From: Homarus americanus
Lineage: Eukaryota; Arthropoda; Malacostraca; Decapoda; Nephropidae
Assembly: GCF_018991925.1 (NCBI RefSeq)
Contig: NW_024744462.1
Location: 307,501 to 371,500 of the forward strand
Direction: 5' to 3'
Length of the DNA: 64,000 nucleotides
The notes beneath the pieces are model-generated. The model saw only the letters and a list, made by a program, of their open reading frames with translations. It was not told the DNA's origin and made no database searches. Positions 54,360-63,799 of the stretch are shown one piece after another (within the stretch, counting starts at the first letter, position 1; each line of letters starts with the position of its first letter). Position numbers and translations under genes: made by a program.

Positions 54360-54600
54360 TGTTTTCTTTTTTGGGGAGAGGGAGAGGGGGAGAGAGAGGG
54401 TGAAGGAGAAAAATTAAGAGAGGAGGCAGGAGGAGAAGAAGAGGAGAGGGGGAGAAAAGAAGGAGAGGAGGAAAAAAAGTGAGGAAGGAGGAAGAGGGGA
54501 AGAAGAAGAGAAAGAAGGAGGGATGGAAAACAGAAGAAGAAAGAAAAGAGGAGAACGAGAGAGGGAAGAAGAGAAGGGAGAGAAGTATGGTACGTCAAAT
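54360..54600. repeat. Polypurine tract
   Basis: GGGAGAGGG and GAAGAAGGAG steps. Confidence 0.88.
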
Positions 54601-54660
54601 TCGCCAACATTGTGGTGTGCGTGGGTTAAAAATCTTGGCGATGGTGTTTAATAACGCCAT

Positions 54661-54927
54661 TTAACCTTACAGTGAAAGGTTGATGATAAAGGTTGTGTCA
54701 GCACCTTGAAGTATAGAGCTGACTAATACCTGACAATCACGCTGACTTTTTATCGACATCAGCTGGTGGTAACAAGTCAGCAAAATTTCTCTCATAATCA
54801 GTTGGCGCGGTGACTAGTTAATTACCCACGTCAGCTGGTGGTGTCAGTCAGTCAGCTGATTCCTCTCATCGTCAATGAAGAAACTGACACTCGCCCGTAA
54901 ATCAAGTGGGTTAATTCCCTTTAAATA

Positions 54928-54929
<2 letters not shown>
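54661..54929. repeat. Degenerate repeat of about 72 bp with TCAGCTGGTGG
   Basis: TCAGCTGGTGGT lies at 54759 and 54831 (72 bp apart), each followed by GTCAG and CTCTCAT words. CAGCTG E-box cores recur. Confidence 0.6.

Positions 54930-54978
<49 letters not shown>
54930..54978. repeat. (GT)n microsatellite
   Basis: About 24 repeats. Confidence 0.98.
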
Positions 54979-54980
<2 letters not shown>

Positions 54981-54984
54981 AGTT

Positions 54985-55080
54985 TAATAAAAAGAAATGG
55001 GGAAAATAGGAGAAAGAAATAGGGAAAAAATAGGGGAAAGAAATCGGGAGAAAAAGAAATAGGGAAATAGGGTAGGAGGT
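54985..55080. repeat. AGAAATAGGGAAAAAATAGG repeat
   Basis: About four units of 20-25 bp. Confidence 0.85.
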
Positions 55081-55249
55081 GGAACATAATCCCAGGAGTA
55101 ATATTCAGGATGTCAGACCTAAAAGTTGTAGGAATTTACAGGAGAAACCTGGGAAAAGTCGAACCGTGCAAGATGACCTGGAGTGCTTGTCGATGTTATA
55201 ACTTCTGGTGGTGTGTGTGTGTGAGTGTTGTGTGTGTGTTTGAGAGGCA
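55081..55249. other. Unassigned sequence
   Basis: Short GT run near 55210-55240. No other feature is visible. Confidence 0.4.
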
Positions 55250-55960
55250 GACAGAGAGAGAAATGCGTGGTGGGAGGTGAAGAGAAAAAAATGAAGGAAG
55301 AAGAAAAACAGAAAAAACGATGAAGAAAATAGAAAAAAAGGAAATTAAAACAAGAAAATAGATAACAAAAAAATCCCAAAAATAGAAGAAAAAAAATTAA
55401 CAAAAGACAAAAACGAAGAATAACAAAAAAGAACAAGAGTAAAAAGAGATAAATAAAATGTTAAAAAGAGGAAGAAGAAAGGAAGAAAGAAATGAGAAAA
55501 GAGAAGTAAAAAAAGGAAGAAGCGCCGTGGTGGGTACACTGACTGACCAACAATACCTCTGGACGGTGTGTGTGTGGGGGGAGTCTGAGTTACACAGTGA
55601 AGAGGTGAAGAAGAGGAAAGAAGAATAACAGAAGAAGAAGAAGAAGAAGATGAATAGAGTAGAAGAATAACAAAGAACAAGAAGGTAAATAAGAATAAAG
55701 AAGAAAAATAAAAGAGGAAGAATAAGAGAGAAAACAACAAAAAAGAACAATAACAAGAGGAAGAACAATAACAACAAGAACAACAACAAAAGAAGAAATA
55801 ATAAAAAAATAATAATTAGGAAGAAAAATAACAAGAAATAAAAATACGAAGAAATAATAATGAAAAACTAAAAAAGTAGGACAGATAAAAACAAGAAAAA
55901 CAAGAAATTAATAAAAAAAAAAGATAACGAAGAAAAATAGAAAAGTTTGTTCTAAATCTT
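55250..55960. repeat. A-rich polypurine domain
   Basis: GAAGAAGAA, AAAACAAG and AACAAC steps, with a non-purine island at 55520-55600. Phe/Leu/Ser minus frames (to 145 codons) are low complexity. Confidence 0.85.
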
Positions 55961-56140
55961 TTCCCAGGTGACTGAAAAAGGTATTATTAAGGCCGTGATT
56001 AAATGTAGATTAGGTAACTCTTAAGCCAGCGTGTGATTGAGTGCTCGGGGAAGAAAGCGAATAGGTGACAATATGACTGACGAAGACGAAAAGACGATTA
56101 TATGACGAAAAAAAAAGGATTAAATGGCGAAGTGAAGAAG
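55961..56140. other. Unassigned sequence
   Basis: Loose GACGAAAAGACG / ATGACGAAAAA words precede the CCAAT array. Confidence 0.4.
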
Positions 56141-56437
56141 CCAATCACAGCTAATCCCCTTACTTTCAGTCTAGCCAATCACAGTTACTCGTCATTTTCA
56201 GTCTAGTCAATCACAGTCACTCTTCACTCTCAACCTAGCCAATCACAACACCCACCTCCCCACTTTCAGCCCAGCCAATCACAGTCACCCTCACTTTCAG
56301 CCTAGCCAATCACAGTCACCCCTACCAGCCCAACCAATCATAGTCACCCCCCTCAGCCCAACCAATCTCAGTCACCCCTCACTTTCAGCCCAGCCAATCA
56401 CAGTCATCCCTACCCCCAGTCCTGCCAATCACAGCGT
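56141..56437. repeat. CCAAT-box minisatellite, mean spacing about 31.6 bp
   Basis: CCAAT(C) occurs at 56141, 56175, 56239, 56275, 56306, 56334, 56362, 56394 and 56425, with TCAAT at 56207. Steps are 34, 32, 32, 36, 31, 28, 28, 32 and 31 bp. The unit around it contains AGCCAATCACAGTCACCC and a variable CTCACTTTCAG spacer. AGCCAATCA matches the NF-Y consensus well, and the box is better conserved than the spacer, as far as the eye can tell. Confidence 0.9.
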
Positions 56438-56949
56438 TGGAGCGACAGTTACTCACAGCCGTCAGCTATGTAATTGGGTGATTGTCCCTGGCGGACCATC
56501 GACAGTGTGAGAACAAAGGCTTTCTCCCCTCAACCAATTTTATACTTTCTCTAACCTATTTTTATCCGTCTCTCTCTCCTCGTCCAATTTTATACTTTTT
56601 GCTGACCTACTTTTTTTTTTCATTCTTCACGTTGTGTGTGTTTTAATTAATCGTTCTCCTATTTTTCCCACAAGTTTATTCCTAATTTTTATTCCCATCA
56701 TGGTCAGTAAGCCAATGTTTTCTACCACTTTCTGTCCCCTGTAACCAATATTTTTTTCCCACCCCCTTCCCAGTATATTTTTTTATTTTTGTTAACTGAT
56801 ATTTTTGTTTCGTGTTTTGTTTGATAAATTTTCTTTATTTTGTTAGTTAATTTTTCTTTACTTTCTTTTTTATCTTTTATTTAACCTGTTAGTCATCCTT
56901 CTCTCTCTCTCTCAAAAATAATATTTGTAATGCACACTGACAAGAAAAA

Positions 56950-56951
<2 letters not shown>
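56438..56951. other. Unassigned T-rich sequence
   Basis: CAATTTTATACTTT is repeated near 56535 and 56585 (about 50 bp apart). The remainder is T-rich and unassigned. Confidence 0.45.

Positions 56952-56991
<40 letters not shown>
56952..56991. repeat. (CA)n microsatellite
   Basis: About 20 repeats. Confidence 0.98.
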
Positions 56992-56992
<1 letters not shown>

Positions 56993-57158
56993 ATCAAGAG
57001 AGATTATTAAAGATACGCTTTTTAATTTCCTGGGACGCCAACTTGTCTTTCCACCCGTTGATGCACCATTATTGATGTCACTGTCAGTCGTCACCATCCC
57101 ACTGAAGTTAAAGAGTTTCACTATAATCACCATCATAATCATGGCTAAACGGGATATC

Positions 57159-57300
57159 TTCATTCATTCATTCATTCACTATCATTACGGTTATACCTCA
57201 CCATTAAGACACCACTGCTATCACCATCACCACTCCCACCACGACTTTCATCATTTTCACCACCATCATCACCACCACCATCACCACCACCACCAAGGTC
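57159..57300. repeat. (ATTC)5 and imperfect (CAC/ATC)n
   Basis: ATTC at 57159-57179, then CACCACCATCATC steps at 57205-57296. Confidence 0.9.
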
Positions 57301-57522
57301 ACCAGGAAGAAGTTGCTAGTGGTAATCTTAGGTTAAACTAGACTATTGTGGGGAGGTCATGGAGGCTGGTAGAGAGATAGGGGGTGGTAGACAAGGAGGG
57401 GGAAAAGAAGGAGGAGGGGAGATGTTTTCCTCTTCTTGATTAACTGAGGGGTGGGATACCTACCTACCTGTGGATGAGGGGAAGGAGGGAAGGAAGGAAG
57501 GGGGATACCTGACTGTGATGGT

Positions 57523-57523
<1 letters not shown>
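57301..57523. other. Unassigned, purine-rich right half
   Basis: GGAGGGGAGAT and GGAAGGAAGG patches. Confidence 0.5.

Positions 57524-57562
<39 letters not shown>
57524..57562. repeat. (GA)n microsatellite
   Basis: About 19 repeats. Confidence 0.97.
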
Positions 57563-57564
<2 letters not shown>

Positions 57565-57674
57565 GCGCCTCCTCGTCCTCCTCACGGTGTTTGTGTTAAG
57601 GTAATGACCGAGCGGAAGACTCACCTTAGTGGGTTAATTGATTATTGATGTAACCATAGAGTTTAGTCTTTGAG

Positions 57675-58012
57675 GAGAAGGAGGGAGAAAAGAGAAGAAG
57701 AATGAGAAGAAGAATGAGAAGAAGAATGAGAAGAAGAAAAGGAAAAAGAGAAGAAGAATGAGAAGAACAATGAGAAAAGAGAAGAACAATGAGAAGAAGA
57801 AAGGGAAAAAGAGAAGAAGAACAGGAAGAAGAAGAAAAAGAAGAAAGCCGAGAAGAAGAAGAACGAGAAGAAGAAGAAAAGAAGAAGAAAAAGAAGAATA
57901 ACGAGAAGAACGAGAAAAAGAAGAAGAAGAACGAGAAGAACGAGAAGGGAAAAGAAAAGAAGAAGAAAAGAAAGATAAAGAGAACGAGAAGAAAGAAAGC
58001 GAAGAAGTAGAA
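57675..58012. repeat. (GAA)n array with a 12-bp GAAGAAGAATGA sub-unit
   Basis: About 340 bp. GAGAAGAAGAAT and GAACGAGAAGAA steps give Lys/Glu/Arg frames that are not genes. Confidence 0.95.
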
Positions 58013-58093
58013 AAAACCCGCTTTCTTTGATCTTAATAGAGTAGCTTCCCCGTGGCCCCTAGCGAGTGTGTCTTAACTCTCAGAAACGATTTA

Positions 58094-59160
58094 GTTAGGA
58101 GCTTCATTCAAACGTTTTTTTATAAGGGATCTTGTGGTTCAAACGTTTTTATTAAGGATCTTGTGGTTCAAACGTTTATTAGGGATCTTGTGGTTCAAAC
58201 GTTTTTTGTTAAGGATCTTGTGGTTCAAACGTTTTTTGTTAAGGATCTTGTGGTTCAAACGTTTTTATTAAGGATCTTGTGGTTCTAACGTTTTTTGTTA
58301 AGGGTCTTGTAGATCAAACGTTTTTTATTGAGGATCTTTGGTGCAAACGTTTTTTATTAAGGATCTTGTGGTTCAAACGTTTTTTATTAAGGATCTTGTG
58401 GTTCAAACGTTTTTTATTAAGGATCTTGTGGTTCTAACGTTTTTTGTTAAGGGTCTTGTAGATCAAACGTTTTTTATTGAGGATCTTTGGTGCAAACGTT
58501 TTTTATTTAGGATCTTGTGGTTCAAACGTTTTTTATTAAGGATATTGTGGCTCAAACGTTTTTTATTTAGGATCTTGTGGTTCATACGTTTTTGTTAAGG
58601 TACCAAATTTTTTGACAAATTTTAGATCTTGTGCACTTTTTATTAGATATTGTGGTCAAACGTTTTTATTTAGGATCTTGTGGTTCATACGTTTTTATTA
58701 AGGATCTTGTGGTTCAAACGTTTTTATTTAGGATCTTGTGGTTCAAACGTTTTTATTTAGGATCTGTGGTTCATACGTTTTTGATCTTTGGTGCAAACGT
58801 TTTTTATTTAGGATCTTGTGGTTCAAACGTTTTTTATTTAGGATCTTGTGGTTCATACGTTTTTTATTAAGGATATTGTGGCTCAAACGTTTTTATTTTA
58901 GGATCTTGTGGTTCATACGTTTTTTATTAAGGATCTTGTGGTTCAAACGTTTTTTATTTAGGATCTTGTGGTTCAAACGCTTTTTATTAAGGATATTTTG
59001 GCTCAAACGTTTTTTATTTAGGATCTTGTGGTTCAACGTTTTTATTAAGGATCTTGTGGTTCAAACGCTTTTTATTAAGGATATTTTGGCTCAAACGTTT
59101 TTTATTTAGGATCTTGTGGTTCAAACGTTTTTATTAGATCTTAGTTCAAACGTTTTATAG
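58094..59160. repeat. 30-bp minisatellite with T-tract, about 36 copies
   Basis: The longest clean minisatellite here. The unit contains AAGGATCTTGTGGTTCAAAC and CGTTTTTTATT. Units are 29-30 bp. A five-unit block at 58282-58430 recurs at 58431-58579 (149 bp apart), marked by GTTCTAACG, GTAGATC and TTTGGTGC variants. Plus frames read a VVQTFFIKDL-type peptide because 30 is a codon multiple. Frequent 29-bp units break the frame, so no protein is supported. Confidence 0.97.
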
Positions 59161-59244
59161 AGGATCCTCGTGAGGGTGTCAGGTGGTGTCTAACTGGGGG
59201 CGTGTCTGCTGGTATCTCTATCTAGAATTCGTTTAGCTTTGCGA

Positions 59245-59690
59245 CATCAGCAGGAAATTGTTTGCTTATATGAAGGAAACAAGAATTCGCCTTTTCATGT
59301 CAAAAGCCAGAACTACATTATTTTTTTAACGGCAGTAGGAAGAATCCAGCCATTTTTCATGCCAAATGCCAGATGTCGTGAATATTTATGTAGGCAGCAA
59401 ATATCCGCCATGTTGTCAGGACCACAACATTGTTCACCACATATTGTGAATATATATATATATATTTTAATAAATTTGATGATAATTTTCGGTGATTTAA
59501 TAACTCTTAATTAGATTCCCAGAATTTAATTTCACCATTGCATATGTTAAAAGGTGAATTCTTGTATTTTTCCGGTCAAAAAGCCGGAAATCGCTATCTT
59601 TCCCTCGTCAGAAGCCAGAAATCGCTTATTTTTATGAAGGAAGGAAGAATCCGCCTTCTTTTCGAGAACGCTGCATCGCTCACGACCTCT
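59245..59690. repeat. Ancient degenerate repeat, about 55-60 bp
   Basis: AAGCCAGAA, GGAAGAATCCGCC/CAGCC and TTTTCATG words recur in the same order near 59270, 59325, 59370, 59560 and 59610. A TA run lies at 59452-59463. Plus frames (91 and 96 codons) follow the repeat and are not called. Confidence 0.6.
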
Positions 59691-59784
59691 TATGAAAAAA
59701 ATCTGGCGCTCTCCCGGCATGCCCAGCGCTCCTCACTGCTTTGGCAATGTCCCGGTTCACTGCAGCTCAAGAGCTTCCAGGCAA
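59691..59784. other. Short GC-containing complex island
   Basis: About 95 bp of balanced sequence. The plus frame through it is unrecognised. Confidence 0.4.
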
Positions 59785-60008
59785 GCAGGGAGAGGGAGGG
59801 AGGGAAGGAGGGAGAGAGGGAGAGGTAGGATGAGAGAGGAAGGGAGGGATGGGGGTAGGAAAGTGTGACTAAGGGGAGGAAGAGAAAGGTAAAGGAGGGG
59901 TGAAGGAGAGTGGTAATGAGAAAGAGGGAGGGAAAGAGAGTGAGGGAGAGCAATGGAGAAGAAGGAAGAGGAAGGAGAGCATGAATATGACGAGGAAGAG
60001 TGTGAATA

Positions 60009-60069
<61 letters not shown>

Positions 60070-60350
60070 AAGATACCCAAGAGATGACAGAAGTAGACGT
60101 CTCTTCAACAGTTAATTGAAGGGGAGAAAAGGAAAGATAGGAAGGGAGGAGGGAGGAAGAAGAGGAGGAGAAGAAGAAAGGAAAAAAAGAAGGGTAACAG
60201 GAAGAACGGGAGAGAAGGAAGGGATGGAGGAGGGAAGAGAATAGTAAAGGATGGAGGAAGGAAGAGAGGACGAGTAAGATAAAAAGAGGGGAAGGAGAAG
60301 AGGAAGAAGGGACGAAATGAGATGGAAAGGAGGGCAAAGGAAGGGAGGCA
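59785..60350. repeat. Polypurine domain interrupted by (GT)28
   Basis: GGGAGG/GAAGG sequence. GT at 60011-60067. The 215-codon minus frame is Ser/Pro/Leu/His low complexity. Confidence 0.92.
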
Positions 60351-60660
60351 AGTGCGTCAGGTGGTGGTGGCGTGTGGTAGTAGTAGGTGGTGGTGGGGTA
60401 GTTGGGAAAGGGGGGAGAGAGCTTAGTGGGGACCGATTAGAGATTGAGTTGGAATCCTTTAGATTCGCTAATGCAGGACATAGGATTATCGGCGTGAAAT
60501 TGACGGGTCGTGAATAGTAATAGAAGGATGTTAGTGATCTCTGTTAGGTCGAGGAGCGCCATTTTTCTGCCCCTCACCCCCTGGTCGCTAAAATAAAATA
60601 TAGTATAACATGAAAGACCAAATTTACTCGTCCGTGGGTTAACGTTATCAGTTCAGTGTG
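60351..60660. other. Unassigned, with a GGTGGTGG patch
   Basis: G/T-rich at 60357-60415, complex after. Confidence 0.5.
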
Positions 60661-61135
60661 GTGTGTTCTTCCTTCCTTCCTTTCTCTGCGTCACTGTCAC
60701 TTCTCTCCCTCCTTCCCTCCCTCATCCCCTCACCTCACCTCCTTCCTCCTCCCTCCCTCCCTCCTTCCCCTTCCTCCTTCCCTCTTCCTTCCGGTCTAGG
60801 AGTAATTTACCAACAAAAGACCGTATTCTTCCCTTGACATTGTCAACTCTCTACGTGGACGGGAAATTTCAGTCATCCCCGAGCCAGAAAGAGTACGAAA
60901 CCTTTCTCTAAATTCTCCCTCTCCCTCCTCTGTTCCCTCTCCCTTCTTCCCTCCCCTCTCTCTCCTTCCACTTCCCTCTTCAATCCTAACCTCCCTTCCT
61001 TTCCTTCCTAAACCTCCCCTGTTACCCTCCACTCCCTCCCTTTTCTCCTCCCTATCCTCCCTCCTTCCTTTCTTAAATCTCCCTCCCCCTTTACCTTCTT
61101 TAACACCCCTTCCCTTCCTCCCATGAAATTCCAGC
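60661..61135. repeat. Pyrimidine-rich domain with a 110-bp complex gap
   Basis: TTCC/CCTCCC lies at 60670-60792 and 60905-61125. The intervening 60795-60904 is complex and unrecognised. Confidence 0.8.
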
Positions 61136-61322
61136 AATGATGATAATAATAACTCTCTCTCCCTACCCCCAGAAAATAATATAATGTTCTCCAGGAAATG
61201 TAATTGTGTTTTTGTTTTCAAGTCTTTTGAAGTTTTGTGAAGTATTTACCTATAGTTGTTTAGTAAAAGGAATGTGTGTGTTTTTTGTTTGTTTTGTCTT
61301 TGGAAGTTGAAGCAGTTTGTTG

Positions 61323-61344
61323 TTTTTTTTTTTTTTTTTTTTTT
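61323..61344. repeat. Poly-T run (about 22)
   Basis: Pure T homopolymer, followed by T/C-rich sequence and (TC)12 at 61411-61434. Confidence 0.95.
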
Positions 61345-61670
61345 CATTGTCTTTTCTTTTTTCGATCTTTTTCTCTTTCTTTGTTATTCTCTCTCATACT
61401 CTTATATTTTCTGACTCTCTCTCTCTCTCTCTCTCCAGTTACTTGTCAGTCAACCTCAGTCATTACTAGGAACTATCCCAGGTCATAACAGGTCATCATA
61501 CTCCCGTGACCTGACCTGACATCTCTAAGTCCTTCTTTCCCTCCCATCACTATCCGTCTCCCCTCTCTCTCCCTCTTCCCTTCCCCCCTCCCTACATGTA
61601 GGGCTTCAGGAGTTAAGCGAACAGCCACGCCCATCTCACTCACCCTACACACACACACACACACACACCA
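61345..61670. other. T/C-rich and unassigned
   Basis: TGACCTGACCTGAC lies near 61506-61520 and (CA)10 at 61649-61669. No gene is recognised. Confidence 0.5.
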
Positions 61671-62063
61671 TAACAAAAACATTACCTAGGATTATTTTCA
61701 AACATTTTTTTCTTTTCTTGTTTTTCCTACTGTCATTATTTTCCTCTTATCTTTTTTTTTCTTTTTTAATAATTTCGATTTTCGTTTTTTTATAACAAAC
61801 TGATAAACTCTTATTATTTACCTTATATTTTATGTTTTATTTTAGGGAGATTTTTTTTTTTTTAGGATTTTCGTACAACAGAGAGATAGAAGAGAGAGAG
61901 AGAGAGTATTGACAAAAAGAGACAGAGAAAGATAATTAAAGACAAAAGAAAACTAAATAGAATGAAATAAGAGACAGAAACAGAAAGATAATGAAATAGA
62001 TATAGAAAGAGAGAACTCATGCAGTCTTAACCAGAGAACAATTATGTATGAGAATTGTGTGGG
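61671..62063. other. T-rich then GA/AAAGA-rich sequence
   Basis: T-runs lie near 61707, 61752 and 61852-61863. GA at 61891-61907. Purine-rich to about 62010. Confidence 0.55.
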
Positions 62064-62320
62064 AGTGGTGGTGGTAGTTGTAGTGGTAGTAGTAATGGTA
62101 AGTGATAATTGGCAGTAGTAATTGGGGTAGTAGTGGTCATGGTGGGTAGTAGTAAAGCAAGTGGTGGTAATGTGGTAGTAGTGGTGGCAATAGTGGTGGT
62201 AGTGGTAGTCGTAGTGGTGGTAGTGGTAGTAGTGGTTAATAGTGTTAGTAGTAGTCGTGGTGGTAGAAGCGATGGTAGTAATGGTGGTGGCAGTAGTGGT
62301 GGCAGGGTCTGTGTGAGTGT
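62064..62320. repeat. (GTG/GTA)n imperfect trinucleotide repeat
   Basis: GTGGTAGTAGTGG steps, about 250 bp. Val/Ser/Gly plus frame is a by-product. Confidence 0.92.
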
Positions 62321-62404
62321 TGTGGTGCTGGGCGGTATGGCTGACCCTCACGATATGTTGCATGTCTCCGCCTGTACCATTATGAGTGACAGGTAGGTGT
62401 AGGA

Positions 62405-62550
62405 AGGTGGAGGATGTGGTGACGTGTAGGATGTGGTGGCGTGTGTGTGTGTGTGTGTATTATTGGATGGCGTGTATGGTGTAAGATGTGGCGTGTATGG
62501 TGTAGTTTGTGGTGTGTAGGTATAAGGTGTAGTGGATAGGGTGTAGCATA
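62405..62550. repeat. Degenerate GTGTAGGATGTGGTG repeat
   Basis: Loose units of 15-25 bp with a short GT run at about 62441-62459. Confidence 0.7.
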
Positions 62551-62626
62551 AACAGGGTTAATGGGATTGTTTACTCCAGGTAAGTATTTTATCTGCCCGT
62601 GTGTTTAGTTCGAGTCTCTCTCTGTA

Positions 62627-62676
62627 TGCATGTATGTATGTATGTATGTATATATGTATGTATGTATATGTATGTA
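62627..62676. repeat. (TATG)n microsatellite
   Basis: About 12 repeats with ATATAT slips, followed by AGACCAATTTCAATGAAACT. Confidence 0.94.
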
Positions 62677-62756
62677 GACCAATTTCAATGAAACTTCATG
62701 TACACACAGGGGAAATAGCCTGGATCAGAGTAATTGAATTCTGAATGCGATTAGAT

Positions 62757-62961
62757 CAAGGCCAATATCACAACAGGAGGTCAAGTGAGGTCAAGGTCAC
62801 AACAGGAGGTCAAGTGAGGTCAAGGTCACAACAGGAGGTCAAATGAGGTCAAGTTCACAGCAGAAAGTCAGATGAGGTGAAGGACACAGCAAGATGTCAG
62901 ATGAAGTCAAGGTCACAACAAGAGGTCAAGGTTACAACACGAGGTCAAATAAGGGTCATTG
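62757..62961. repeat. 29-bp AGGTCA minisatellite
   Basis: Six units start at 62778, 62807, 62836, 62865, 62894 and 62923, exactly 29 bp apart. Each has three AGGTCA-type hexamers. The first two are 4 bp apart and the last two directly abut, giving AGGTCAAGGTCA. The left three units are almost identical and the right three are diverged. TCAAGGTCA is the extended half-site bound by FTZ-F1/NR5A and ERR-type monomeric receptors. Binding is unproven. Confidence 0.92.
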
Positions 62962-63072
62962 TGAAGTTCTAAACCGTAGTGTTTTGTCGCGGTTATGTTC
63001 GTGACTTTGAGTTCAGGAATGTGAGTTTGTATTGGCTGGGAGGCAATTGAGGTCGATCAGGGTGTTGACAGC

Positions 63073-63075
<3 letters not shown>

Positions 63076-63146
<71 letters not shown>
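63076..63146. repeat. (GT)n microsatellite
   Basis: About 35 perfect repeats. Confidence 0.99.
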
Positions 63147-63149
<3 letters not shown>

Positions 63150-63204
63150 AATGATGTGGTGTTTATGTATAGATTCATGTATCAGAAGAATGTATATGTC
63201 AATA

Positions 63205-63780
63205 AATGGAGAAGAAGGAGAGTGTAGGAGGGAGGAGAGAGGGATATGATTGCAAGGAAGGGGAGAGGAAGGGAGGAAAGAAGCGAGTGGAGGGTAGAAG
63301 ACAGAAGGAGGGAAGGAGAGGTGAGGAGGAGGAAGGAAGGAAGGGAGGGAGGGAGGGAGGAGGGGGGAAGTGAGAGCAGAGGAGAAAGACAAAGAAAGGA
63401 GAAAGGAAGAGAGAGTGGAGGGAAGAAAACAGAGAAGGAAGGAAGGAGAGTGGGAGAGTTGACTAAGAAAGAAGGAAGAAAGGAAGTGAGAGTAGAGGGA
63501 AGAAAACAAGAGGAAAATAGAAGTGAGATTAGAAGGAAGGAAGGAAACAGAAAGAAAGCAAGGAGAAGTAAGAGTAAAAGAAAGGAATTAAGGAGGTTGG
63601 GAATTGGAGAGGAAGGTGTGCGAGAGAAAGTGATTAGAGGAGTGACTTTAATCTTGTGAGAGGGAGTGAGAGGGAAATGGTAATTGAGTTAATATGAGAG
63701 CAAGTGAGTGGGAGAAGGAGGAAGACCAGGATAAGTGGATAAGTGAGTGAAAAGATACCGGGAGAAAATACGGGAGAAAA
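63205..63780. repeat. Polypurine domain
   Basis: GGAGGG/GAAGGAAGG-rich. A loose 100-bp duplication with GTGAGAGYAGAGG and GGAAGAAAACAGAG words lies near 63370-63530. Lys/Glu/Arg plus frame is a by-product. Confidence 0.9.
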
Positions 63781-63799
63781 AAGATTGTTAAAATTGTTT

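Noticed and set aside
58052..59109. Possible protein with 10-residue repeats (VVQTFFIKDL)
   Set aside because: Mixed 29- and 30-bp units break the frame several times and there is no flanking start or domain.
59690..60337. 215-codon minus-strand frame
   Set aside because: Ser/Pro/Leu plus a His/Thr run from a microsatellite.
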